Of a stretch of DNA of 64,000 nucleotides, positions 45,585-52,922 are shown one piece after another (position 1 is the stretch's first letter; the number at the start of each line of letters is the position of its first letter). The notes beneath the pieces were generated by a model. That model was not told the origin of the DNA, did no database searches, and was given only the letters and a program-made list of their open reading frames with translations. This DNA is from Pseudomonas soli (GTDB lineage: Bacteria; Pseudomonadota; Gammaproteobacteria; Pseudomonadales; Pseudomonadaceae), in assembly GCF_900110655.1 (NCBI RefSeq), contig NZ_FOEQ01000001.1, forward strand, positions 153,633 through 217,632, written 5' to 3'. The translations under genes were made by a program, and so were the position numbers.

Positions 45585-46367
45585 ATGGCCAATACCCTTA
45601 CCCTCAGCAAAGACCAGCTGGTGCAAAAGGCACTGACACAGATGCAAGGCTCGCTTGCCGATAATACGTGGACTGTGCGCGAAAAGCTGGCCCTGACCTG
45701 CCGAATTCTCTTCGATAACGGCCACGACTCGGGCCTGGCCGGGCAGATCAGCGCCCGTGGCGCGCAACCGGGCACCTTCTACACCCAGCAACTGGGCCTG
45801 GGTTTCGACGAAATCACCGCCAGCAACCTGCTGCTGGTCAACGAAGACCTCGAAGTGCTGGAAGGCGAAGGCATGCCCAACCCGGCCAACCGCTTCCACA
45901 GCTGGGTGTACCGCGCCCGCCCCGACGTCAACTGCATCATCCACACCCACCCTACCCATGTCGCCGCGCTGTCGATGCTGGAAGTGCCGCTGCAGGTCTC
46001 GCACATGGACCTGTGTCCGCTCTACGAAGACTGCGCATTCCTCGAAGCCTGGCCAGGCGTGCCGGTGGGTAACGAGGAAGGCGAGATCATCAGCGCCGCC
46101 CTGGGCGACAAGCGCGCCATCCTGCTCTCGCACCACGGCCAGCTGTCCACAGGTACCAGCATCGAGCAGGCCTGCGTCTACGCCCAGCTGATCGAACGCG
46201 CCGCGCGCCTGCAACTGCTGGCGATGGCCGCCGGCACCATCAAGCCGATCGCCCCGGAGCTGGGCCGCGACGCCCACGACTGGATCGACCGGCCCAAGCG
46301 CCACGGCGCCGCCTTCAACTACTACGCCCGGCAGGCCCTGCGCAGCCACGCCGATTGCCTGAACTGA
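45585..46367 (+). CDS. Class II aldolase/adducin-family protein
   Basis: A 260-residue protein with metal ligands visible in IHTHPTHVAAL (about 123-133) and SHHGQLSTG (about 181-189), standard for class II aldolases such as fuculose-phosphate aldolase. It splits a sugar-like or hydroxy-acid substrate by retro-aldol or decarboxylation; the substrate is unknown. AGAGGAAAGATCCCC precedes the ATG. A DHDPS-family gene follows after 33 bp in the same operon, which suggests two steps of one catabolic route. Confidence 0.8.
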   Translation: MANTLTLSKDQLVQKALTQMQGSLADNTWTVREKLALTCRILFDNGHDSGLAGQISARGAQPGTFYTQQLGLGFDEITASNLLLVNEDLEVLEGEGMPNPANRFHSWVYRARPDVNCIIHTHPTHVAALSMLEVPLQVSHMDLCPLYEDCAFLEAWPGVPVGNEEGEIISAALGDKRAILLSHHGQLSTGTSIEQACVYAQLIERAARLQLLAMAAGTIKPIAPELGRDAHDWIDRPKRHGAAFNYYARQALRSHADCLN

Positions 46368-46400
46368 TCCCTTTACGCCTTGCTTGCGGAGCCTTGCACA

Positions 46401-47291
46401 ATGACTAATCAATTCCACGGCATCATCGGCTACACCATCACCCCGTTCAGCGCCGACGGCGAACAGCTCGACCTGCCCGCGCTGGGCCAGTCCATCGACC
46501 GCCTGATCGCAGACGGCTCCCACGCCATCGCCCCGCTGGGCAGCACCGGCGAAGGCGCCTATCTGAGCGACAGCGAATGGCAGCAGGTCGCCCAGTACAG
46601 CCTGGAGCGCATCGCCAAGCGCGTGCCAAGCATCGTCAGCGTCTCCGACCTGACCACCGCCGGCGCCGTGCGCCGCGCCCGCTTCGCCCAGCAGCACGGC
46701 GCCGACGCGGTGATGGTGCTGCCGGCGGCCTACTGGAAACTCAGCGAAGCCGAGATCGTCCAGCACTACCGCGCCATCGGCGCGGCCATCGATTTGCCGA
46801 TCATGCTCTACAACAACCCGGCCACCAGCGGCACCGACATGCCGGTGGAGCTGATCCTGCGCATCGTGCGCGAGGTGGACAACGTGACCATGGTCAAGGA
46901 GAGCACCGGCGACATCCAGCGCATGCACAAGCTGCAACTGCTCGGCGAGGGCCAGGTGCCGTTCTACAACGGCTGCAACCCGCTGGCGCTGGAAGCCTTC
47001 GTTGCCGGTGCCACGGGCTGGTGCACGGCGGCGGCCAACCTGATTCCCGAACTGAACCTGCGGCTGTACCAGGCGGTGCAGAGCGGTGAGCTGGAACAGG
47101 CCAAGGCGCTGTTCTACCGCCAGCTGCCGCTGCTCGATTTCATCCTCAAGGGCGGCTTGCCGGCGACCATCAAGGCTGGCCTTGAGATGACCGGGCTACC
47201 GGTAGGCGAGCCACGGCGGCCGGTGTTCGGGCTGGATGCCGAAGGCCGCGACAAACTGAAGACGCTGCTCGACGCATTGCGTCAGGGCTGA
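46401..47291 (+). CDS. Dihydrodipicolinate-synthase-family lyase
   Basis: A 296-residue TIM-barrel of the DapA/NanA family. Motifs include GSTGEGAYLS (near 48-57), LYNNPATSG (Tyr near 134) and the Schiff-base lysine in VKESTGD (near 162). The family covers lysine synthesis, sialic-acid lyase and several catabolic aldolases. It lies after a class II aldolase gene and under an XRE-cupin regulator, so a catabolic role is more likely than lysine synthesis. A hairpin follows the gene. Confidence 0.8.
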   Translation: MTNQFHGIIGYTITPFSADGEQLDLPALGQSIDRLIADGSHAIAPLGSTGEGAYLSDSEWQQVAQYSLERIAKRVPSIVSVSDLTTAGAVRRARFAQQHGADAVMVLPAAYWKLSEAEIVQHYRAIGAAIDLPIMLYNNPATSGTDMPVELILRIVREVDNVTMVKESTGDIQRMHKLQLLGEGQVPFYNGCNPLALEAFVAGATGWCTAAANLIPELNLRLYQAVQSGELEQAKALFYRQLPLLDFILKGGLPATIKAGLEMTGLPVGEPRRPVFGLDAEGRDKLKTLLDALRQG

Positions 47292-47304
47292 TATCAGCGA
47301 CATA

Positions 47305-47328
47305 CCTGTGGGAGTCCGCTCCCACAGG
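47305..47328. terminator. Hairpin after the aldolase/DHDPS-family operon
   Basis: Perfect 10-bp stem CCTGTGGGAG / CTCCCACAGG with loop TCCG, 14 bp after the stop. There is no T-tract, so it may be a REP-derived hairpin that stabilises the transcript or a weak terminator. Confidence 0.6.
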
Positions 47329-47414
47329 TACTCTACACACTTGAGAACTCGACCCCGAATCCGGAGAATGCCCCCGACCCAAACGACCAGAAGCCATGGA
47401 AAAGGATCTTTCCA

Positions 47415-47972
47415 GTGAACCAGAAACAACGCGACACCCTCAGCAAGTTCCTCAGCTACGTACTGCGCCACGCCCCCGAATCCATCGAATTGTCCCTCGA
47501 CCGCGACGGCTGGGCCGATGTCGACGCGCTGATCCACGGCGCCGGCAGGCAAGGTCACGCCTTCGACCTGCACGCCTTGCGTGAAGTGGTCGAGACCAAT
47601 GACAAGCGCCGTTTCACCCTCTCCGACGATGGCCGCCGCATCCGCGCCGCCCAAGGCCACAGCAGCAGCCAGGTCGAAGTACGCCACGTCGCCAAGGCGC
47701 CACCCGCCCTGCTCTATCACGGCACCGCCAGCCGCTTCCTGGCCTCCATCGAAGCCCAGGGCTTGATCCCGGGCAGCCGCCATCATGTGCACCTGAGCGA
47801 GGATCCACAGACTGCGTTGGCGGTGGGCAAGCGCTATGGCCAGCCGGTGCTGCTCACGGTCGATACCCAGGCCATGTGCGCAGCGGGAGCAGTGTTCTAT
47901 CAAGCGGACAACGGTGTCTGGCTGGTAGACCAGGTGCCGCCGGTGTATCTGTCACGCCAGGCAGAAGAATAA
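47415..47972 (+). CDS. kptA: RNA 2'-phosphotransferase
   Basis: A 185-residue protein like Tpt1/KptA. It begins KFLSYVLRHAPESIELSLDRDGW, has HGTASRFLASIEAQGL and VHLSEDPQTALAVGKRYG, the NAD-binding half, and ends with ADNGVWLVDQVPP. Tpt1 removes a 2'-phosphate from RNA using NAD+. In bacteria the role is uncertain, as there is no yeast-type tRNA splicing. GTG at 47415 has AAAGGATC upstream. It marks the border of the accessory CDI region. Confidence 0.85.
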   Translation: MNQKQRDTLSKFLSYVLRHAPESIELSLDRDGWADVDALIHGAGRQGHAFDLHALREVVETNDKRRFTLSDDGRRIRAAQGHSSSQVEVRHVAKAPPALLYHGTASRFLASIEAQGLIPGSRHHVHLSEDPQTALAVGKRYGQPVLLTVDTQAMCAAGAVFYQADNGVWLVDQVPPVYLSRQAEE

Positions 47973-48007
47973 GCCTGCAAGGAGCGGCCTTGTGCCGCCC
48001 GACCAGT

Positions 48008-48460
48008 TTAAAGGGGGCCAAGCGTTTCGTTAGTAAAGTACCGCGTATCCTTATCAATCGCGGGCTCCATCCCGCCATAAAATACAGGTATCGAGAAACG
48101 ACCCGCCAAGCCCGACACATATGCATGCAGCGCCTGCATGATATCGCTCAGGTCGTCAGCAGGCGTACTGTTGAAGGAGAGTTCAATATCGAGGCGATCT
48201 TCCCACTTGATGACTCGCAGCAGCACCAACGGCAGGCTCACCTTATTGGATACATTGAATTCCCAGAGCCGCAGGCTCAGACATACCGACTCACCACTAC
48301 CGTGCAATCGCTGCGTCACCGCCTCCAGGCTCTCCCCTCCTTGAACTTCGGAGTCTGCCGACAGCGAAAGATCAGAATGCGTTTTCGCCGAAGCCACGAT
48401 TACCTTGAGGACAGCTTGCAACGCCACGTCCGGCACGCGTTCCAGCATGACTTCGTACAC
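48008..48460 (-). CDS. Probable orphan immunity protein
   Basis: A 150-residue soluble protein of unrecognised family. GTG at 48460 was chosen because AAAGGGGA lies 5 bases upstream; an ATG start 36 bases further up (48496) is also open. It has alternating beta and helical patterns (VCLSLRLWEFNV; RLDIELSFNS) and the end GMEPAIDKDTRYF. It is the last of a run of small genes behind a CDI system, hence the suggestion of immunity. Codon use is AT-rich compared with kptA. Confidence 0.5.
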   Translation of the reverse strand: MYEVMLERVPDVALQAVLKVIVASAKTHSDLSLSADSEVQGGESLEAVTQRLHGSGESVCLSLRLWEFNVSNKVSLPLVLLRVIKWEDRLDIELSFNSTPADDLSDIMQALHAYVSGLAGRFSIPVFYGGMEPAIDKDTRYFTNETLGPL

Positions 48461-48501
48461 GACAGTCCCCTTTCGGCCTATGAGGAGTATTTGCAAAATA
48501 T

Positions 48502-48777
48502 TTACTTCTTAAGAGATTCGCAAGCGCACCGAATGCAATGACCCACCTGCTCCGCGTTGAGATAATAATCGGGATCGTCGCGCAATAAATCCTCATTTTC
48601 TGTAAAAGCGTCAAGATTGCCGAACAGTTCGTCCAGCACAAGATAGACATCCTCGGGCAACACCCGCGACTCATTCTTGAACCGCCCAAAAAACACCTCA
48701 ACAAACTGGCCCAAGGTACATTTGTCCGATAAATACTTTTCCATCAGACTAACATAAGGCAGCGCCACCTCACTCAT
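48502..48777 (-). CDS. Colicin-immunity-like protein
   Basis: A 91-residue acidic helical protein. The pattern (Y-x5-YLSDKCTLGQFVEVFFGRF, then VLDELFGNLDAF, then D-x-YYLNAEQVGHCI) resembles the bacterial self-protective colicin-like immunity family, the group of the colicin D inhibitor. If so it would block a tRNA-cutting toxin. GGGAGTGAGT lies before the ATG at 48777; the frame continues to 48810. No matching toxin is seen, so it is an orphan immunity gene. Confidence 0.6.
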   Translation of the reverse strand: MSEVALPYVSLMEKYLSDKCTLGQFVEVFFGRFKNESRVLPEDVYLVLDELFGNLDAFTENEDLLRDDPDYYLNAEQVGHCIRCACESLKK

Positions 48778-48875
48778 ACTCACTCCCTCTGCCAAGGTCC
48801 TAAAGTGCATATTTTAGGCCAAGACTTACCCCCTCGATTAAATGTCACTTGATGTACATTTGCACCGCACCCAAC

Positions 48876-49232
48876 TCATTCTTCATCCCAAAAATTTCCC
48901 GGCGTTACATAAGCGCCGTCCTTTAGGACCTCACACCAACCAAAATACCGATGAAACATTTTCAGATCGACTATCAGATAACGTTCTCCCTCCAGCGGCG
49001 CCAGGCTGACTTCTGAGAGCGCATAGTGAGAGTACTCTCCACCTGTCCCTGGGATAACCCGCTGTTCAAGAGCCGTCCTGTCCCACTCCGTTACCGTTCC
49101 GCTGACGACTGGCAAAGGATCGAAAAACTCGATCTCAAAAGTCTCCGAAACTCTACAAAGGCAGGGGAGATATCGCAGCTCCAGCAACCTTTGACTTATA
49201 AGGTCTTGCTCAAAACAAATCGTCAAAATCAT
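48876..49232 (-). CDS. Immunity protein coupled to a broken toxin
   Basis: A 118-residue protein, acidic, with several Tyr/Trp residues (MFHRYFGWCEV; VTPGNFWDEE). Its ATG overlaps the stop of the toxin fragment upstream (ATGA at 49229-49232), the typical spacing of toxin and immunity genes. The family is not recognised. By position it should neutralise the papain-like toxin whose C-terminus is kept in 49229-49501. Confidence 0.6.
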   Translation of the reverse strand: MILTICFEQDLISQRLLELRYLPCLCRVSETFEIEFFDPLPVVSGTVTEWDRTALEQRVIPGTGGEYSHYALSEVSLAPLEGERYLIVDLKMFHRYFGWCEVLKDGAYVTPGNFWDEE

Positions 49233-49501
49233 TTTTTCAACGCGCTCCTTGGCACGACAACTTCACCAGAGAAATTCTTCTCGAACGTTCTCACTGGACT
49301 GAAATATTGAACACCATGCGGGTCACGTATGGCTACCACCGCAACACCGTTTCTCGTGGTAACACCGTCCACAACAACAAAATGGGAAAAACGCGTACCG
49401 TTCGTGTTGTCAAAAATCCGTGCAATAACGGGCGTTCCTGAATTGGTATACCGCTCTAGATCAGCTACGTTCCGGCTACAGATTAAAGGTGACAGATTCA
49501 T
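49229..49501 (-). pseudogene. CdiA-CT fragment, papain/C39-like toxin end
   Basis: A 90-residue frame with SHFVVVDGVTTRNGVAVVAIRDPHG, the His and Asp part of a papain or C39-like cysteine peptidase fold. The upstream half with the catalytic Cys is missing. The first codons lie in a palindromic repeat, and a TAG stop is in frame directly upstream, so this is the cut-off end of a former CdiA toxin. It is followed by an immunity gene with a 4-base overlap. Being without the nucleophile, it should be inactive. Confidence 0.6.
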
Positions 49502-49636
49502 TTTCTATAGCTCTAATTTGGACGTGCCCCACCTCCTGCGCTCGACGTCCTCAACGGAGCCTTAAGCACTAGATTTCTTCGTCTTGGTGATGCATCAGCA
49601 GACAATGGAGTAGGACAAACAAATCTGTCCCCTTTC
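49485..49636. repeat. Palindromic repeat copy A (degenerate)
   Basis: About 150 bp with diverged end motifs AAAGGTGACAGATTCATTTT at the left and CAAATCTGTCCCCTTT at the right. The centre has CCTTAAGCACTAGATTTCTTCGTCTTGG, shared with copies B and E. It covers the start of the papain-like toxin fragment. Confidence 0.65.
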
Positions 49637-49685
49637 CGCCAGCCCTTTTTTCTTCACTTTTCCGCAACAATGTTACAGGCATTGC

Positions 49686-50045
49686 TCATGTCCAAACTTC
49701 CGTACCGTCCTTGTAAACCCAAACGAGGCCTCCCGGCACCCAACTAACTCCATCTTTTGTGATCCAAAATAGCGCTTCGTCAGTATCTTGTTCTGCAGGC
49801 CAAGCCGAATCAAATGCAGCTATTTGTTCAACAACATCCCCTTTCAATCGGTCCCCATTAGCGAGAAACACCCTACCCTCAAGAATCAGCTCAGCCAGCA
49901 CCTGCAAAAAAATACGCTTACGGTCGTTGTAACCCTCACAAGAAAATGTCTTGCAGACGCTCAGCCACAGCGCGTCAACTGCTAAGCCTTGACTCCACTC
50001 CACGATTTCCTTGAATTCTTCGGAATCTCGACAGCACAAAAGCAT
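49686..50045 (-). CDS. DUF596-type immunity protein
   Basis: A 119-residue protein. GGAGGT lies 9 bases before the ATG at 50045, a strong site. The pattern EFKEIVEWSQGLAVDALWLSV, then FLQVLAELILEGRVFLANGD, then GGLVWVYKDGTEVWT fits DUF596, a family that occurs next to CDI and other polymorphic toxins. It lies downstream of a broken toxin piece (50097-50290), which may once have been its partner. Confidence 0.65.
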   Translation of the reverse strand: MLLCCRDSEEFKEIVEWSQGLAVDALWLSVCKTFSCEGYNDRKRIFLQVLAELILEGRVFLANGDRLKGDVVEQIAAFDSAWPAEQDTDEALFWITKDGVSWVPGGLVWVYKDGTEVWT

Positions 50046-50096
50046 TTTAATTTCACCTCCAGCTTTGGAGCTTTCGCCCCTGAATGTCCGATGATA

Positions 50097-50290
50097 TCAA
50101 GCGCCCATAGAGCACCAGACTCTGCAGTAGAAACTTGAGCCATTGCGCAAGTTCATTTGAACGCCATCAGCCCCCACCAACGTATAGAGTTCAACGGTTT
50201 GGCCTCGAATAGTTATCGATTTGGGGGCCGGCAGCTGCGCAACACCCCCGAGCTGCACGAATAAGACTTCACCATGCATTCGGAGGCCCC
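50097..50290 (-). pseudogene. Possible CdiA-CT toxin fragment
   Basis: A 60-residue open frame from ATG 50279, with open reading further up to the edge of repeat B. Readable part includes ITIRGQTVELYTLVGADGV and QMNLRNGSSFYCRVW. It has no start with a good ribosome-binding site and no recognised domain. Position (after a repeat, before a DUF596 immunity gene) suggests it is the broken end of a former toxin. Confidence 0.4.
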
Positions 50291-50307
50291 TACATCGAAA
50301 AAGACCG

Positions 50308-50460
50308 AAAAAGGGAACAGATTTATTATTTATTCTAATTTCGACTTGCCCCGCTTCCCGCGCCAGACGTCCTCACTGACATATTAAGCATCAAGCTTCT
50401 TCGTCGTCTTGGCCATGCAAAGGCAGAAATTAGAGTAGAAAATAAATATTTCCCCTTTTT
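50308..50460. repeat. Palindromic repeat copy B
   Basis: About 153 bp with terminal arms AAAAGGGAACAGATTTATTA...TCTAATTTCG and CAGAAATTAGAGTAGAAAAT...CCCCTTTT, mutually inverted. The centre (TTAAGCATCAAGCTTCTTCGTCGTC) is shared with copies A and E. Confidence 0.8.
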
Positions 50461-50510
50461 TGCCCTTTTCTGTCAGTCACTCTTCTGTCACTATCTTCCA
50501 CTTCACCAAC

Positions 50511-50747
50511 TCAATCACCACTCTCTAATGCCTCTGGATGAAATTCCTCCCCGCGCACAAAAATTTCCCGCCATTCCTCGGCCGTGAGTGAAACACCATT
50601 GGCACTTGAGTAAAAAACAAACTCCAACTCCATGTCTGAATTTACGGAAATCTCCATAAACGGCCCCTCATTCCCCTCCTTGTATACGCACAGATAAGGA
50701 AAGTTACTATTTACATCGCCAACCTTCTCAAACACCAAACTGGTCAC
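50511..50747 (-). CDS. Small immunity-like protein
   Basis: A 78-residue acidic protein (start GTG 50747, weak ribosome-binding site). The pattern NFPYLCVYKEGNEGPFMEISVN, then LEFVFYSSANGVSLTAEEW, then GEEFHPEAL resembles small immunity proteins found beside polymorphic toxins. No toxin piece adjoins it on the upstream side; degenerate repeat pieces lie there. Orphan by context. Confidence 0.5.
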   Translation of the reverse strand: MTSLVFEKVGDVNSNFPYLCVYKEGNEGPFMEISVNSDMELEFVFYSSANGVSLTAEEWREIFVRGEEFHPEALESGD

Positions 50748-50796
50748 AATCTCACTTATCTAAACCCAGTAAACTTACCACCCACCCGGCCGTACG

Positions 50797-50912
50797 ACAG
50801 TAAAACATTAGAGCAGAACAAACAAGCTGCCCCTTTTGTCCTCCTTTTTTCTAAACCTTCACTACGCCCTTACCGACACCTTAAAGCACCAGGCTTCACC
50901 GCCGCCTTCGAA
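50797..50912. repeat. Degenerate repeat pieces (copy C)
   Basis: A right-end piece (TAAAACATTAGAGCAGAACAA...GCCCCTTTT, 50797-50840) followed by a middle piece (ACCGACACCTTAAAGCACCAGGCTTC, 50870-50912). The two are not in the normal order, so they look like remnants of two copies. The middle piece overlaps the end of the DUF2247 gene. Confidence 0.5.
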
Positions 50913-51362
50913 TTATCGGAGCAAAAACCTTCCTCTTAGTTTTTCCACAACTTGGCTCATTGCGACAAGCGGGCCGACACTATCCTGAGAGTAAATACTG
51001 CACGAAGCCATATCCTCCGGATAATTAAAGTACGCATAGACGTCCTGAAGTCTATTTATTTTATCTTCGTCACTGTCATTCGACGCATCAATACAAAGCA
51101 GAAAAGCTAAACGCCACTTTTCAATTTCGGCAACAAGATCCGTCATCTCCATTTGCTTTGAGAGAACCTCAAGAAGTTCTTCATCGTTTAAATATTCGCC
51201 TCCAGCAATGATGGCAACGCGCTCGCTTTCGCAACCATTTAAAAGCTGACTCATGGCAAATTCAAAAATATCTTCTCGCCCTATCCAGCGCTTTCTATAT
51301 CCCAAAAAAATGGTTGCCCAACAAGCCAAACCTAAACTAATCAATACACCAAGCGGGGACAT
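50913..51362 (-). CDS. Membrane-anchored DUF2247-like immunity protein
   Basis: A 149-residue protein. AGGAGAAGGTA before the ATG at 51362 is a strong site. Residues about 4-22 are a hydrophobic anchor, then WIGREDIFEFAMSQLLNG, EYLNDEELLEVL, and VYAYFNYPEDMASCSIYS resemble DUF2247, a family of toxin-associated immunity type. The N-terminal anchor is not usual for the family as I know it. No toxin piece adjoins it. Confidence 0.55.
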   Translation of the reverse strand: MSPLGVLISLGLACWATIFLGYRKRWIGREDIFEFAMSQLLNGCESERVAIIAGGEYLNDEELLEVLSKQMEMTDLVAEIEKWRLAFLLCIDASNDSDEDKINRLQDVYAYFNYPEDMASCSIYSQDSVGPLVAMSQVVEKLRGRFLLR

Positions 51363-51522
51363 TACCTTCTCCTTATTTTTCGGAATTTGGTTAGCCAGGC
51401 CAGTTACTTGGCGGGGAAAAAGCGCCGATGAGTCACGTTGCCTTCATCAACAATCCATTCAAAAACCCCACCAACCCCGTTATTGCTGCCTTCAATTAGC
51501 CTTAACTCTGACACCCTAACAC

Positions 51523-51666
51523 AAAGGGGACAGATTTATTTTTCATACTCTAATTTCGACACGCCCAGTTCCCAGCACTCGACGCCCCACCGATACCTAA
51601 AGGCTTCACCTTCGCTTTGGCATGCAAAAGTAGAAATTAGAGTAGAAAAATAAATCCGCCCCCTTT
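51523..51666. repeat. Palindromic repeat copy D
   Basis: A 144-bp copy. The left arm AAAGGGGACAGATTTATTTT...ACTCTAATTTCG and the right arm GAAATTAGAGTAGAAAAATAAAT...CCCCCTTT are inverted over about 35 bp. The element can fold into one long hairpin. It carries no frame for a transposase. Confidence 0.85.
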
Positions 51667-51700
51667 TCTACTACATGTAAAAGTGGCAACTCGCCCCTTT

Positions 51701-52135
51701 TCATACCGGTACTGGGATAGGTACATAGACAGCTTCTACTATCGCATTCTTGCCACTTTCCAAATCTGGAGCATAGAGCCCGATCTCGAGACCATCCGTC
51801 AGCAATTTCATACCGGAGCCATCGTCCTCGAATTCATAATTTACATGCATCCGTTGGAAAAATCGCTCCAGCAAATCGGCCGAAACCCCGAGAAGTGTCT
51901 GCCCCTGAAAGTCCAGAGATGCTTCAGGATAGTAAAGTTGCACCCCGCTCAAGCTATCGTGCAGGTCATACCATGCCTTCATCAGAGCGTCACCAAAGAC
52001 ATCCGTCGAATTCTCGGAGAAAGCAGTCTTGGCAAACACCTTGTAGGGGAGCTTTAACTTGGCCCGGACTTCATCGCGCCCACGCACCCCAGCAAATACA
52101 TCAAGCCCATCTTTCGAACTATACGTGAAATTCAT
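51701..52135 (-). CDS. Probable immunity protein
   Basis: A 144-residue soluble protein that starts 4 bases after the stop of the CdiA-CT piece upstream. The pattern includes VRAKLKLPYKVFAKTAFSENSTD, LYYPEASLDFQGQTLLG and MKLLTDGLEIGLYAPD. It belongs to no family I can name. The start at 52135 was chosen since the earlier ATG at 52140 gives only two codons. By position it is the immunity partner of the truncated toxin. Confidence 0.6.
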   Translation of the reverse strand: MNFTYSSKDGLDVFAGVRGRDEVRAKLKLPYKVFAKTAFSENSTDVFGDALMKAWYDLHDSLSGVQLYYPEASLDFQGQTLLGVSADLLERFFQRMHVNYEFEDDGSGMKLLTDGLEIGLYAPDLESGKNAIVEAVYVPIPVPV

Positions 52136-52139
52136 GCCA

Positions 52140-52352
52140 TCACCTTTTGATGAAATCGTTGGGATCCAGAGTTTTCGCGTACTTTAACATCTGTTCGATC
52201 ACCGCATCATATTTGCTGCCAAAACGAGAGCGGAGGTCATCCACATCCGTCTGGATAGCATCCTTCAACTGCCCCTCCTGCAACAGTTCCTCTTGCTTCG
52301 CCCGATAGGCTTTGGCTTCCGGAGAACTGCCGTAGCTGGCAGTGAGCCCATC
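52140..52352 (-). pseudogene. CdiA-CT fragment cut by a repeat
   Basis: An open frame without a start codon, ending at TGA 52140-52142. It reads DGLTASYGSSPEAKAYRAKQ, LKDAIQTDVDDLRSRFG, and ends KYAKTLDPNDFIKR. The upstream side runs directly into repeat copy E, where a TAA is in frame. It looks like the last 70 residues of a former CdiA toxin with its immunity gene following. Confidence 0.55.
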
Positions 52353-52541
52353 AAAAAGGGGACAAAATTATTTTCCATACTCTAATTTTGACGCCCCGGC
52401 TTCCAGCACGTTATTTCCTCACAGACACCTTAAGCAACGGGCTTCAACGTCGTCTCGGCAATGCAAAGACAGAAATTAGAGTAGGAAAATAAATCCGTCC
52501 CCTTTATCTTTCAGAGTAGAAAAATAAATCTGCCCCCTTTT
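52353..52541. repeat. Palindromic repeat copy E plus extra right end
   Basis: Full copy 52353-52505 with arms AAAAAGGGGACAAAATTATT...CTCTAATTTTG and CAGAAATTAGAGTAGGAAAAT...CCCCTTT, followed by a second right-arm piece (CAGAGTAGAAAAATAAATCTG...CCCCC, 52512-52541). The extra end suggests a nested insertion or unequal recombination. Confidence 0.8.
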
Positions 52542-52634
52542 TCTTTACTCAATCCCTATGACACTCCTGACAAATCAGGGCCTACCGGGGTTTCGAGCGC
52601 AAAAAATTTAATCAATCAGCGCCTCCCTAGGCTT

Positions 52635-52910
52635 CTACAACCGACAAAAGACATTCAAGCCGCAAGCAGAGGCAAAGTCACGCATAGATATATCAAGAGA
52701 GCTACCCTCGCCAGCGGAAAGAGCATCTTGCAATGTAACAATGCCTTTTTCAAAATCCAGAGAAACGTCAAAGCAATTAAATTCGAACTCCCTCAGCAGA
52801 ACCTTCTCTGAACACATCCGTTCATCAAAGGCACCTTTCAAAATAGAGCGGACGCTGTCGTCCAACTCTTGGACGACAAATCGTTCTATTAGCGTACCCC
52901 CACTATTCAT
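52635..52910 (-). CDS. cdiI: CDI immunity protein CdiI
   Basis: A 91-residue protein starting 12 bp after the cdiA stop, with AGGAG 5 bases before the ATG at 52910. The GTG at 52916 overlaps this site and is unlikely to be used. It is acidic with a hydrophobic end (SMRDFASACGLNVFCRL). It should bind and block the C-terminal toxin of the CdiA directly upstream. The family is not certain; the size fits immunity proteins of small RNase-type toxins. Confidence 0.75.
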   Translation of the reverse strand: MNSGGTLIERFVVQELDDSVRSILKGAFDERMCSEKVLLREFEFNCFDVSLDFEKGIVTLQDALSAGEGSSLDISMRDFASACGLNVFCRL

Positions 52911-52922
52911 AACCACTCCTAA

